Below are positions 34,925 through 46,920 of a DNA stretch of 64,000 nt, piece after piece. Under the pieces are notes generated by a model. It made no database searches. It was given only the letters and a program-made list of their open reading frames with translations, and had not been told where the DNA came from. The stretch's first letter is position 1; every line of letters starts with the position of its first letter. A program made the position numbers and the translations under genes. This DNA is from Sceloporus undulatus (Eukaryota > Chordata > Lepidosauria > Squamata > Phrynosomatidae), in assembly GCF_019175285.1 (NCBI RefSeq), contig NC_056525.1, positions 135,217,864 through 135,281,863 on the forward strand. The letters run 5' to 3'.

Positions 34925-36143
34925 TGAGGAAAGAACCTCTAGTCTTCTATATTTCAATTGCATGGATTTCAGAGCATAATAAACTTAACAAGAAAAAAAT
35001 AGATTACTATTTTCCTTTCAGAAGATAATTAGTTTGGTACTGTAACTGCACCGCAAATGACATCCTGGCTTTGTCTGTCATTTTTAAGTAAGACATCTGC
35101 AGATCTATGATTTCCTCCAATTACTGCACATCATAAAAAGAGGTTTCATATCTCATTGATATGAGAGATTTAAATGTTAATCAGCCTCATTGAGATGCTC
35201 TGGGAGAATCTCCCAAGTCACTGTGATGGAGATGTTTTCTTCTCTATCATCCCAACCTAAAAGCCAGTTAGAAAACAAGTCTTTCACTTCTTTCTTATTA
35301 GCACTGCCATTAACTTGTTTCTCACTTGGAACTTGAAGAAAAGGGTAGGTGAAGAACCAGGTGGCAATGGTGAAGAGTAGGCCCAGGGTTCACCTGTTGT
35401 CAGCTCCCAGTTGCAGCATGGGCCTTTGCAGGTGTGGAGCCATATTGGGGCATGACACAAGCCCTGCAGGTGGACTTTCAAACTACACAGGATTCTCCCC
35501 AATCTTCCAGGTGACATATTAGATAGTTATGAATAAAGTACTGTTGGCATACACTGGTTGGGGGAAGTGATGGTTCTGTGATGATAGTAGTTGTACATGG
35601 ATATAGAATTGGAATTTACTTACAGAAACAGGAACCCTTGTTCAATATATCTGCATTAAAAATAAAGTTTCTTTGCACATATCTGGGAAACCCAATTCCT
35701 ACAGCTACATGAACCTTATACATGAACATGTATATCCCACTTTATGAATTTAGCACACAGCACTAAGTTGTGCATGCAACAGTTGTAATTACTGCACAAC
35801 ATTTTGAGCACTTCATTCGGGAAAACATTTGGGACTGGGAATCTAAGGAACATGAGATCAAAATACTGTAGATGAAGGCTGGATCTAATGGACATCTCAG
35901 AAAGGACCTGAGAAAATGGCAGATGGAGAAGAAGAGGTACAGCAAAAAGAGAAGGCATAAATTAAAAATGACAGATGAATGATGAAGGAAGTAAAAGCTG
36001 AGGAAAAACCTCCTACAGGACTCAGAACTGAGGACTCATTTGTTACTGAAGAAAGCAGCTGAACTTGGGAAGAAAGAAGGACAACAAAAGGGCAAGGAGA
36101 GAGATGGAGAGGGAAGAAGACAGAGGAAGGCAGTCCAAATAGA
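34925..36143. other. Non-coding DNA, partly a paralogous Pcdh flank
   Basis: 35540-35640 ('actggttgggggaagtgatg', 'atatagaattggaatttact') is a diverged relative of 52455-52540 and of 53930-53990, so the stretch belongs to the duplicated spacer between Pcdh exons. No gene. Confidence 0.45.
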
Positions 36144-38164
36144 TATATTTCTTCTTCGTGGTCTCTGCGAATCACACAAATGGATTATTCTGCGCCTGCA
36201 CAGGAATGCTCAGAAACTTCTAGAATCTCTGGGCAAAAGTTAGTTTGCAACCTTTTGGAACTTTTTGGCGGTAGCTCCACCCACGCCATATATAGCCCCT
36301 AAATGTTCCGCTCTTCTCCAGTTCCTTCATTCCGTCGCACTTAGCAGCTCGAGGAACTTCGCTAGCTTGGTTTACCTTGCTATCAGCCTTTCTTGTTGAA
36401 ATCTCTGGACTTCTGACCAACGGAATTGTTCTTGAACACTCTCACAGACTGTCCTACGGACCTTGTTATCAATCTACTGCTTGACTACGGTATTTTTGAC
36501 TACCCTCTACCATGGCCTCCTTCAAAAGATGTGCCAAATGCAGAGTTAAGATCCCAATTTCGGACGGACATGATAAATGTGTCCTTTGCTTGGGAGAGAC
36601 ACATATCCCTAAGGATTGCCCTCACTGTAAGGCCATGACCACTCAGGCCTTGAAGAATCGAAACCAGAAGTTGAAAGTTTCCCTTTATGAAAAAGCCTTT
36701 CAACCCTCTTCAGCCTCTACCTCGGCTCCTTTCGTAGAGCCTGCCATGAGGCCATCCACTTTGGGTGGTCCCCAAAGAAAAATCCCTAAGATCAGGGAAG
36801 GATCTAACTGGAGACACTGCAAAGCCCTCCAAGAGGATACATGGGGACAAACAAAAATCCTCCAAGTCCTCTCTCACTGAACCCTAGATGGGCTAGACTG
36901 CCTCCCCTGTGGCAAAATTCCGCCGTAAGGGCCCTTCCAGCACTGTCTCGGCGCCCTCACCAGACTTGAGGCCCACTGCCACTCTGACTCCAACTGCGGT
37001 TTTGGCCTCCGTTCCGATCCCCATGGAACCGAAAGTGCTTCTATCGAGCCATCTGTCTTTGAAGGACGACAATCTGCAGATTGGCAAGCTTGACCAGAGC
37101 TCCGAATCTCCCAGACTGATGAGGATGTGCTCAACCCCATAGAGCAAAGAAGCCATGGCTGTGCTGCGACCATCAGCGAGCTCCCTGTTGACAAGAAGAG
37201 GCTCATTACTGCCCTTCGCAACGAAGCTCACTTGGTTGGAGGACAGCAGATAATCTCAGCTAGAGACTCCACTGATTGTGCCTCCAAGATTTTGTTGGGA
37301 TCCATTGCCCTCAGACGCCACACTTGGCTTTGCTCCTCAGAGCTCACTTCACAGGCCAGATCGACCATAGAGGATATGCCCTTCGACAACTCTGGGTTAT
37401 TCAGCCAAGAGACTGATGAAAGGTTTAATTTCCACTACAGAATGAAAACAGCACCAAAGAAGCATGGCAGGTCCTCATCCTCAACACGGTCACCACGTCA
37501 GAGATATGGGTCCCAATGTCCTTGGTACCCTCCAAACCAACATCGTCCATACCAACAACAGGAGTGTCAATACCAGGCTCAGGACAGACCTCCTCAGCGT
37601 CATACTTCTCAGTCTCCTTCTGTCTCCTCTGATCGACGACAACCTTCTCAGCCTAGATACCAACAAGGCTATAAGAAGAAGGACACTTGAGGCAAAAAAA
37701 GATATTGAAGTGTTCCTGTGCACTCCGTCACCATCTTCAATGATAAGTTAAAGGCTATTCTTTGACACCTGGGCTTCTATCATTTTCGACTCTTGGGTCT
37801 TAGACATGGTTCATAGGGGTTATGCCCTCGAGTTCAAAGAGCTCCTGGCCACCAGAGCTGTTCTTTCCACTGTACGCTCGGACACCCTTCTCGACGAAGT
37901 GTGCACACTCTTGAAAAAGGCGCCATCAAACCTGTAGACTCATCTCAGACTCGATACTGCTGTTTTCCCAAATATTTCACCGTCCCCAAAAGGGACTCTG
38001 GTCTTAGACCAATTTTGGACTTACGTCAATTAAACACCTTTATTGTTTATCACCTTTTAGAATGGTAACCCTTGCCTCCATTTTGCCACTCTTACAGAAA
38101 GACTCCTGGTTCGTGACTCTGGATTTGAAAGATGCCTACTTTCATATTATGATCCAAGAAAACT

Positions 38165-38608
38165 GTCAGAATCCTCCTTCATTCAGTGATTCAGTGAGGA
38201 TTCTGCCATGAGGATTGTATAAGTAGTGAGATAAGCAGGGATAGCTTCTAGACACATAATCGTATGCTTTGGGGATTATGCAATGGGATATTAGTTGACT
38301 ATTCATATGCTTTAATGGACGGTCATGAATGGGTGGTATGCTGGGGTGGACAAGGATTGGAGGGAGGTTGCAGAAGGGAAGTCCAGTGGGTTAAACTCTC
38401 ACATATATATAGTTATATAGATACATAGGTAGATAGATATATAGATAGATAGACATGATGGATCTTATGTCAGCATCACCTGTATCTAACACTCTCAGGG
38501 AAAGGCATTCTGGGAAAGAGTTGCTGCCACCATGGGCTATGCTCAGGATGATCACGTATCAGGAACTTTCAGCTGAGAGCAGCAATCAATTCACGCCAGT
38601 CAGGCAGT

Positions 38609-38644
<36 letters not shown>

Positions 38645-39530
38645 TTATTTGTATACCGCTTTTCCATAGATCAAAGCGGTTTACAGACTATTAAAACCAT
38701 TACAAACCATCTCATAAAAAATAGATAAAATCCAATAATACAATCATACAAATATATAAACTCTAAACACAATCCTTCAAGAGGGTAAGGCAGAGAGTCG
38801 ATGGCAACAAGATGTATAGATGGATGTATTTACCACTGCTCATAAGCCAAAGTGAGAGCATGTTTGGGGTTATTCTGTGAGTTTAGTGGCTGTATCAAGG
38901 GTTTATTTTGCCTCTGGTTCTATAGAGGCCATCTGTACATCAGCAGTTTGGAATTCTATTATAGAAATAAAAATTTAGATAGGCCCAAGTGGCATTTGCC
39001 TGCAAGATTCTGCAATCGGTAGGCCTCCCATGCCCACTTGCAATTACAGGCTTGGTTATGTCCTATGTAACTGTGAATTGTTTCTCTGTACCATTTAGAG
39101 AATGAGATGATGTGCCACCTGGTGTGGTCTGCAAATCCCCCCCCCATGACGCTACTGCTTGCTGTGAATAGTCATTCTTGGATACACAGATCAGCAAGCC
39201 ATGACAGAGTGATGTTTAACAGATACCCTCTATTCTGGTATCCATAGATCTCTCAAGGCAGAAGAGATTATGAATCAAATGGCGCTTTCGTTAGGACTGC
39301 TTTGATGTAGAATCCCCTCCTCTGTGGCGAAGGGGGGGTGAGTTGGGGGGAACGATCTGGGTTGAACAGGAAAAAAGAGTGGGGGCTGGGGTTTTAAGGT
39401 GGGGTTTCTCTTTGGAGTTCTTCAGATTCAGCAAAAACGTGATCCAGTGTATTTCTACCTTCTCTACAATAAATTTTTGTTTTACAATAGCTGTTGTGGA
39501 TGATTGGTTCAGAATACTCAAGTCTCACAA
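38165..39530. mobile_element. Foreign DNA inserted in the DIRS reverse transcriptase region
   Basis: About 1.3 kb with no DIRS similarity. It contains (GATA)n near 38420-38455, an (AAT)n run at 38611-38641 and a LINE-tail-like 'atttatttgtataccgcttt' and 'caaagcggtttacagac' segment. The limits are approximate. Confidence 0.55.
38611..38765. repeat. (AAT)n microsatellite with LINE/SINE tail text
   Basis: About ten AAT units, then 'atttgtataccgcttttcca' and 'tcaaagcggtttacagacta', a tail shared by many squamate L2-type repeats (compare 8390-8470). Confidence 0.6.
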
Positions 39531-41745
39531 AAACCATCGCAGGTTCCTCACCTTCGCCATTGAGACCGAGAAGTTCCAATACTTCGCCATTGAGACCGAG
39601 AAGTTCTGCCGTTCGGCCTCTCCACGGCTCCGAGAGTCTTCACAATGCATGGCACCGGTTGTCTGCTACTTCCACAAACAGAGAATCACAGTCTTTCCCT
39701 ACTTGGACGACTGGATCTTCACGGCTCCATCCCGAGAGACATTGCTTCAGAACGTACACTTTGCTTTTTCCCTCTTGGTCTCCCTTGGTCTCAAGGTCAA
39801 CCTGGACAAATCAAATCTGAACCCCTCCAAGCAGGTCAGATTCACTGGAACAATCCTCGATTCCAAGACTTCCATGGCATACCTGCAGATCTTCTAATCC
39901 GTGCCATGAATGGCATCTCCATCCGGATGCGGTCGCCCTTCTTTTCCGACTGTGAGGACAGCCAAAGATCAACCTGTCTGCCTCACCTCTCAACACACAC
40001 TGTCTAAGGTTTTGCTCCTGGGCCCATGCTCCGGGTCCCTTGGGAGATGCTTTCCAGCTCAAGTGGACAGAGGGACTGATATATGTCTTCCCTCCCTTTC
40101 CTCTCATCATGAAAGTTGTGGCAAAGATGACATCAGACCACTTCAACACAATTCTGATCACCCTGTGATGGCCGAGGCAGTCCTGGTTCGCCCCTCTGCT
40201 GCACCTCTCCCAGGGGTCTTACCTCTGGCTGGAGTTCCGTCCTGACCTTCTGTCCTTGCACAATGGTCTTGTTCTCCATCCCAACATGGAGAGCCTCCCA
40301 TTGATAGCATGGAGGATCTCGCTTTGACATCTTTACCAAGCAACATTAAACATGCTCTGTTGGCATCCCAGAAGCCTTCAACACAGAAGTCTTACCAGTA
40401 CAAATGGGACAAGTTTCTTGCCTTTCTGCACGATAGGAACATCTCTCCATCCCAAGTGTCGGTCCCGAGGATCTTGGAATTCCTGATATCCCTAGCAGAC
40501 GCAAGACTCTGCTTGACTTCTATCAAATGCTACCTCTTGGCCATCTGCTCCCGGTACCATTTCAAGAGTAGGCCTTCTCTCTTTAAAGACCCCCTGGTAA
40601 AAAGGTTTCTCAGGGGATTCAACAATCTTCATCCTCCACCTACGGTACCGACACCGGCATGAAGTTTGGGCCTTGTGCTTTCCTGCTTGGCATCCAAGCC
40701 CTTTGAACCCATGGCCACCATAGACTTGAGATTGCTGACCTGGAAAACAGCTTTCCTTGTGGCCATCACCTCTCCTCGCTGGGCGAGTGAACTGTGTGCC
40801 TTGCAGGTGGACCAGCCTTATCTCCGTTTTCACAGAGACAAAGTAGTCCTCCATACCGATATCACCTTCCTGCCTAAGGTGGTGTCGCCTTTCACATGAA
40901 CCAGGACATTGTGTTGCCGACCCTGGCCCTGAACCCAACCACCAACAAGCACCAGCTCCATGCTTTGGACATTTGGAGGGCATTGGCCTTCTACCTGGAC
41001 AGAGCCTCTGGTTCAAGGCACTCCGAGCAGCTGTTTGTGTACTACTCGAAAGCCAAAAAGGGACTACCTGTGACTGCGCAGAGGTTCTCGAAATGGATGG
41101 CGAACACCATCCACCTTTGCTATGAACTGTCAGAGGTGAAACTCTTCCAGTTCGGGTTCAGGCCTATGCAACTCAGGTGGTAGCTGTATCCTCCGCCTTT
41201 TTTAATGGGATCTCTTTGGAGGATGTTTGCAGAGCTGCTGTCTGGTCCCAGCCATTGACTTTCATCAAGCATTACAGGCTGAACACCAGAGCCAGACAAG
41301 ATGCAGCGTTTGGAAGGGCAGTGCTGCTTTCTGGTTTACATTGACTGTTTATAGTGTATTTGTATTTGCACTGATGCTCAGCCCGATGCTACTTTACCAA
41401 ACAAATGCTTCCTTGTCAGCCAGTTTTGATTCTATAGTTCCTTGATTATACCCTGAAATGATCTAGGAACAGGTAGGTATTTGAAAACTTCCCCTCAGTA
41501 TCCTGCTCATTTGCTAGCCTTACTGTTGCACCTTGCATGGCTCATTTGGAACTGGAGAAGAGCAGGACTGTTAGGGGCTATATATGGGGTGAGTGGAGCT
41601 ACCGCCAAAAAGTTGCAAAAAGTTGCAAACTAACTTTTGCCCAGAGATTCTAGAAGTTTCTGAGCATTCCTGTGCAGGCGCAGAATAACCCATTTGTGTG
41701 TATTCGCAGATGACCACTCAAAGAAATACCGTTACAGGTGAGTAA

Positions 41746-42081
41746 CCTGTTCATATGCATTTGAATACCACATGAACAGACCATTTGAAAACTGCAAGCC
41801 TCTCTTGTGCCACTATATATTAACAAAGTCACTGAGAAAATTTTGAGGAAATAAATGTCAGATCTGTTTGGGAAACTAAGGAAAAACAGTCTTTCCAATA
41901 TTTTGACCAGCTTTAATTTCCCTGCAATATGGATGGATGAAAAAGAATAACTCACCATACATACAATATCACCAAAGGAAAAAAAATAAGAAAAAACGAT
42001 TAGTTGTGCTTTATCCAATTCAATTTCCTCCCTCATTTAGTGGAGTAATGTGTAAGTATAAATACAGAGAAGAAACAAATA
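41746..42081. other. Spacer DNA of the duplicated Pcdh unit
   Basis: 41995-42080 aligns by eye with 53240-53335 and 54065-54160 ('acaactattagatgtgcttg...caattcaattt...aagtataaatacagagaagaaa'), showing one ancestral downstream flank. No gene. Confidence 0.5.
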
Positions 42082-42293
42082 CAGTCAGCCACCTCTATCC
42101 ACGGATTCTGCATTCACAGATTCCACCACGAATAGCATGAAAATATTCCCACCAAAAATAAGTAAATAAATTTGAAACAGCAAACCTTAATTTTGCCATT
42201 TTAAAAAAGGGACTCTATATAACTACATCCATGGATTCTGGTATAAACTGGAGGTAGTAGAAACAAATGCTAGCTGATGCCAAGGGCCCACTG
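42082..42293. mobile_element. Tigger-type MITE next to the 42389 splice donor
   Basis: CAGTCAGCCACCTCTATCCA to GCCAAGGGCCCACTG, flanked by TA on both sides (42080-42081 and 42294-42295). It lies about 95 bp beyond the donor, inside the first intron. A homologous MITE sits at the same place after the 54499 donor. Confidence 0.7.
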
Positions 42294-42381
42294 TATCTAT
42301 TGTATATTTACTGTGACAGATAACCAAGCAAAAGACGTACAATGGCCTGGTTATCTAGCACATGGGATAATTTTTAATGGT

Positions 42382-42395
42382 CTCTCACCTGTTCC
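42382..42395 (-). promoter_or_regulatory. Splice donor of the intact Pcdh exon
   Basis: GGAACAG|GTGAGAG on the minus strand, identical to the site at 54499. In mammals beta exons lack a donor while gamma exons have one, so this supports a gamma-type assignment. Confidence 0.75.
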
Positions 42396-44806
42396 TTTGA
42401 CATATTATCTTCCAAGCAATGAGGAAGGTCGTGGGAACCAGATGAAGTCTTCTGAATAACAGGGATATTTGGATCCGCCACAGAAAAAACAGGAATGAGA
42501 GGCCGAAGAAATCTGAACTCACTGCTTAAGGATCCACCAGTTAAGCAAACATCATACTGATAATTCCTGGAAAGTGATCCACTCTGAGAATCGGTACAGT
42601 TCTCTGGGATATCAGGCCTGGAAGGGGGAAAGTGAGGAGGGGCAGCAATAAACATGCCTCCAGGGTCTTTCTTGCAGGATTTGATAACAGCAAAAGAAAT
42701 AATGCAAAGCAGAAACACAGAAGAGACGGATGCCAGACAAATCACCAAATACATGGTCAAGGTGCCCTCATCTTCATGCTCCTGTGGACGCACATCCACC
42801 ACCTTCAGATAAGGGTCAGAAAAGCCATCCACTGGAAGTATATTGAGTGTTGCAGTGCTGGTCTGAGGAGGGGCACCATTGTCTTTTACTGCAATAATAA
42901 GCCTTTGTTTGCTTGTGTCTCGCTCAGTCAGTGGTCTCCTGGTTTTCACCTCTCCATTCTGGGCTCCTATGCTGAAAAGGCCTGGGTCTGTGGCCTTCAG
43001 AAGTTCATAGGAAAGCCAAGAGTTCTGACCAGAATCTCGATCCACAGCCACCACTTTGGTGACCAGATATCCAGCCTCAGCCATCTTGGGAAGGAGCTCA
43101 TTGCAGGGCGATGTGCTATTCTGAAGGGGATAGAGGAAGAAGGGAGCATTGTCATTTTCATCTGTGATCACAACTCGCACAACAACGTCAGAGCTCTGAG
43201 GAGGAGTACCACCATCTTTAGCCCTCACTGTGACTTTAAAATCTTTTATTTGCTCATAGTCCAGAGATCGGAGGGCATACATGTTTCCAGTTTCAGAGTT
43301 GATGGAGATGTAAGAGGCTGCAGGGCTACCACCAAGCTCTCCAGGTAAAAGCGAATAACTCACTTTGCCATTCTGTTCCATGTCAAGGTCAACAGCATGG
43401 ACTGAGCCAATTAGTAGTCCTGGAATATTATTTTCTTGTAACCGCATTTCAAATAAAGTCTTTTCAAACACTGGGGTGTTGTCATTGACATCTGATATCT
43501 GAACATGGATCATTCTTGTTGAGGTGAGCCTAGGAGACCCTTGATCTGTGGCTGTGATGGTGACATTATATTCAGGGACTCTCTCTCTGTCCAGAGGGCT
43601 CTGGATCATAAGCTGGTAGTAGTTATTCTTGGTGCTTCTTAATGCAAAGGGAAGGTTCATATCTACAGAGCACATAGTTTTGCCATTATCCCCAGAGTCA
43701 CGATCTGTAACACTAAAGAGAGCAACCACTGTGTTCAGGGGAGAATCCTCTTGGATTATATCAGTAAGGGATATGACTGAAACTTCTGGGGCATTGTCAT
43801 TCACATCCTCAACCTCTACCAGAACATTGCAGTGTCCAGAAAGGCCCCCTCCATCAGTTGCTTTGATGCTCATGTCATAACTGGTTTGTTTTTCAAAATC
43901 AATTTCTCCCATAACAGTGATTTCTCCAGTCATTTTGTTCAAATGAAACAAATTAGGTAATTTTTTCGGCACTCGATGGAAGGCGTATGTGATCTGAGCA
44001 TTTGAACCAAAATCCAAATCTCTGGCTTCCACTTTGGTGACAAGAGTATCCCGAGGACTATTTTCCTTTAACCTTACTTTGTATTCTGACTGAGCAAACT
44101 GCGGGGGATTGTCATTGATATCTAAGATATTAATATTTATTTTAATAGTACCATTTCTCTGAGGAACACCTCCATCCAAAGCCATAAGTGCCAGCTCCAA
44201 ATGTGGTTGTTTTTCCCTGTCTAGAGATTTCTCCAAAATAAGATCAATGGATTTTCTTCCATCACTGCTTTCTGTTTCAAGCCTGAAATACTCATTGGGA
44301 CTCAGGGTGTAGTTTTGGATACTGTTTTCTCCCAAGTCCACATCTTCGGCAGATTCTAAGGGGAATCTTGTATTTGGGGAAACATTCTCAGGAATTTCCA
44401 GCTGAAAACCATTCTGAGAAAATCTGGGAGCATTGTCATTTACATCTTCCACCTTCACTTCAATAGTATACAGCTCTAAGGGGTTTTGGAGTACAATTTC
44501 ACTCTGTAATAAGCAAAGCTCACTTTGGCCACACAGAGCCTCTCGGTCTATTTTCTCATTTATGAGCACATCCCCTGAGTGGGGATCAAGATGGAAATAC
44601 TGCTTGGAGCTTTTGGATACTAGCTGGGCTCTGCGAGCAGAGAGCTCCCCAATCCCCAATTTCAAATCTTTCAAAACATTAGCCACCAGAGATCCACTTT
44701 TCTTTTCTTCAGGCACAGAATAATGAATTGAGACACACAGTACATCAGTCACACAAAGGAAGAGTAAAAAACACAGACCTTGTTTGCTCCTGAAGCAGTC
44801 TTCCAT
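42389..44806 (-). CDS. Pcdh gamma-B/beta-like variable exon, complete and intact
   Basis: An 806-codon exon for a clustered protocadherin, a homophilic adhesion receptor of the neuronal surface. Signal peptide 1-26 (MEDCFRSKQG..DVLCVS); EC1 from IHYSVPEEKKSG; calcium-linker motifs VEDVNDNAP 119, ILDINDNPP 227, VEDVNDNAP 331, ISDVNDNTP 437, ITDENDNAP 547; EC6 to about 670; membrane helix about 685-709 (YLVICLASVSSVFLLCIISF); and a cytoplasmic part with NYQYDVCLTGGSLSSEF and FLRPLIPVF, as in beta/gamma-B proteins. The reading frame runs four codons beyond the donor, GAACAG|GTGAGAG (last exon base 42389, GT at 42388-42387), so the true exon ends after ..MSKEQ in phase 0. The constant exons are outside the window. 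The promoter block is at 45043-45024. No damage is seen, and this is the reference copy for the others. Confidence 0.95.
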
Positions 44807-44842
44807 GGTTCAGAAATCTGATTCTCTTCACTTTCTGGCCCA

Positions 44843-44851
44843 CCTATAAAA
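44843..44851 (-). promoter_or_regulatory. Possible TATA box of Pcdh exon 44806
   Basis: Minus strand TTTTATAGG, about 40 bp before the ATG, at the same place as in the 14682 and 21494 paralogues. Confidence 0.4.
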
Positions 44852-45023
44852 GTTATGACTTGTAGCCCAACAATAATCTCTACTGATGGAGAAAAATGTT
44901 GTGTTCTTCAGTGCTGATTGTCTGGCTGCTTTGAATGTTATCCCTTCATCATAGACCATCTTTCGTGAGAAACAGTTCTGCTCAGAGCTTCCTGGAAATT
45001 ATATTCACACAGCAAAATGTGTT

Positions 45024-45043
45024 CCTATGGTGCCATCATGTGG
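45024..45043 (-). promoter_or_regulatory. CTCF-like conserved promoter block of Pcdh exon 44806
   Basis: Minus strand CCACATGATGGCACCATAGG, identical to the block at 21261, 217 bp before the ATG and pointing towards it. Confidence 0.6.
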
Positions 45044-45359
45044 CTATGTGCAGAAAAACCCTTCATTGATATCTTTTTCATATATTGCTCATTAAAGCAC
45101 AATAAACACGTATTTTTGCAACCTCTCTCTCTTGAAAGATCACAGAATCTATAAGGAAAGACCAATGATATTCTTTTAATGCTGGAGAGGAAGATCTCCA
45201 TAAATAAATGTCATACTATTATATAATATAATTATGTAAGAAAGAGATTTAATATTTTTAACAGTGTTTGTTGTTAGCAGACATTAAGTGTGTGCATACA
45301 CTGGAATATGAGCACACTGATAGCTGTGTGCTAGTAGTGGTGTGGTCCTGCTTGCTACT

Positions 45360-46920
45360 CATTAACTGCCATCATGTCAACTTTGACTTATGGTGAACGC
45401 ATGAATGTTATACCTCCAAATCATCTTATCTTCAACAGACCTGCTCAGGTCTTGCAGACTTAGTATATCCACATGTAATGAGGGCTCCTTCCTTTTCTAC
45501 TGCCTTCTACCTTGACAAGCACCATTGTCTTTTCTAATGAGTTATGTCTTCTCATGATATGGTTATTGTACAAAAGCCTCAGTTTTGTCAGTGTGGCCTT
45601 GATTTACTCTTGGACCCATTGTCCAGGTGTCTGCTGAACTCTCCTCCAGCACCATATTTCAAATGCATTTATTCTCTTTCTTCCTTAACTGTCTAGAATT
45701 CACAACTATACACAGATATTGGAAACACAATGGTAAGGACAATCTTGACTTTGGTATTCAATGATATATCTGTATACTCGAGGATCTTGATTAGTTCCTA
45801 CAAATATACATTCCATATCCTACTCTTCTTCTGATTTCTTTATTGCAGTCTCCATTTTGACTAATGGCAGAACCAAGCTTCTTCTTTTTTATTTACTCTA
45901 ACAATTGAAAATAGTAGTTCATGGTCTGTGGTGTAATCTGCTCTTTGTCTTGTTTTTGAAGAGAGAACGGCGTTTCTCCATCTTCCACTTCCAATTTTGT
46001 GGTCTATCTGATTTTTGTATTAGACATCAGATGATGTCCATGTATGCAGATACCTGTATGGTGTTCTGAAGAATGTGTTTGCAATGAACAAACTGTTGAC
46101 TTCACAAAATTCAATTGATTACCTTTGTGGTTCATTTCTTGATGCTAGGGAAAATTCCTTTCCAGTGTTTGATACTGCTCTGTTTCCTATTTTTACATTC
46201 CAGTCATCTATAGTTACCAATATGTCCCATTTTGGTATGTGACCAATTTCCTACTGGACTCTGGTAGAGAATATTGTGATTTCATCCACTTCTGCCTTAT
46301 AGTTGAATTACAGTGGTGCCTCGGGTTACGAAATTAATTCGTTCCGTGGCACCGTTCGTAACCCGAAAAGCCTTCGTAAGCCGAATTGCCATAGGCGCTA
46401 ATGGGGAAAAGCCGCGATTCCGTGCGAAAAAGCCGAAAAAAGCACCAAAAGTTTTTTTCGTAACCCGAAAAAACATTCGTAACCCGGAACAATGTTTTCC
46501 TATGGGATTTTTTCGTATCCCGAAAATTTCGTAACCTGGGTATTTCGTATCCCTNNNNNNNNNNNNNNNNNNNNNNNNNATCCCGAGGTACCACTGTATA
46601 ATCGTTTTACTGATGGGTTTTCCCTGTAGTCTTATTGATATATATTTGATAAATTGCATGATATCTTTGGTTTCTTTTCTACATCTCTCCTCACTATTAA
46701 TGCACCTATTTCTACTTTGATTTTTATCTCCTGAGTAAAAACCTATATCCACTAGTTTTCTGACTCAAAATGGCCCATTTCTGTCCACTTTCGTCACTCA
46801 CCCCAAGTACGGCAATATGTTTATACGTTCCCTTACTTGTTTTACAATGTTTAGCTTCTTTAATTCATGCTTATTATGTTTCCATATTCCTTAAATATGT
46901 GTTGTGCAGCTTTGGACTTC
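45360..46920 (-). mobile_element. RTE-derived remnant C, upstream of Pcdh exon 44806
   Basis: The complement of remnants A and B: 45900-45840 again joins the endonuclease-end text to the post-RT block without an RT core, and 46600-46920 holds the 5' part (complement of 'aagcatgaattaaaagaagc'). It is interrupted by a TA-flanked MITE (46311-46596). From 46413 the sequence belongs to the repeated 3.6-kb unit. Confidence 0.6.
46311..46596. mobile_element. TA-flanked MITE with 'ttcgtaacccga' repeats, contains 25 N
   Basis: Ends CAGTGGTGCCTCGGGTTACG and CCCGAGGTACCACTG are inverted repeats, with TA on both sides (46309-46310 and 46597-46598). It is filled with repeated 'ttcgtaacccgaaaa'. Positions 46555-46579 are 25 N. 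Part of it recurs at 50013-50166 without its left end, which exposes the 3.6-kb duplication boundary. Confidence 0.7.

Larger units (their letters stand above)
36144..41745 (+). mobile_element. DIRS-family tyrosine-recombinase retrotransposon, fossil
   Basis: Long inverted terminal repeats mark it as DIRS: 36144-36330 ('ctgcgcctgcacaggaatgc', 'tagaagtttctgagcattcc' type text) is complementary to about 41530-41745. Parts in order are a gag-like first frame starting at about 36512 with a Cys/His cluster (CAKCRVKI, CVLCLGETH, DCPHC), a reverse transcriptase/RNase H region at about 37.9-40.2 kb (SGLRPILDLRQLNTF, PYLDDWIF), and a tyrosine recombinase region at about 40.3-41.3 kb (LLASQKPSTQKSYQYKWDKF, SPRWASELCAL). 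The RT region carries an insertion of about 1.3 kb. It is clearly broken, with many breaks. The two end repeats still agree over most positions, so it is not ancient; it has inserted between two Pcdh exons. Not a host gene. Confidence 0.85.

Noticed and set aside
40309-41183. Host integrase or recombinase gene
   Set aside because: It is the recombinase part of the DIRS fossil, bounded by that element's inverted ends.
42632-43348. 238-codon plus-strand frame
   Set aside because: Antisense shadow of the intact Pcdh exon on the minus strand; the same shadow appears at 54742-55422.
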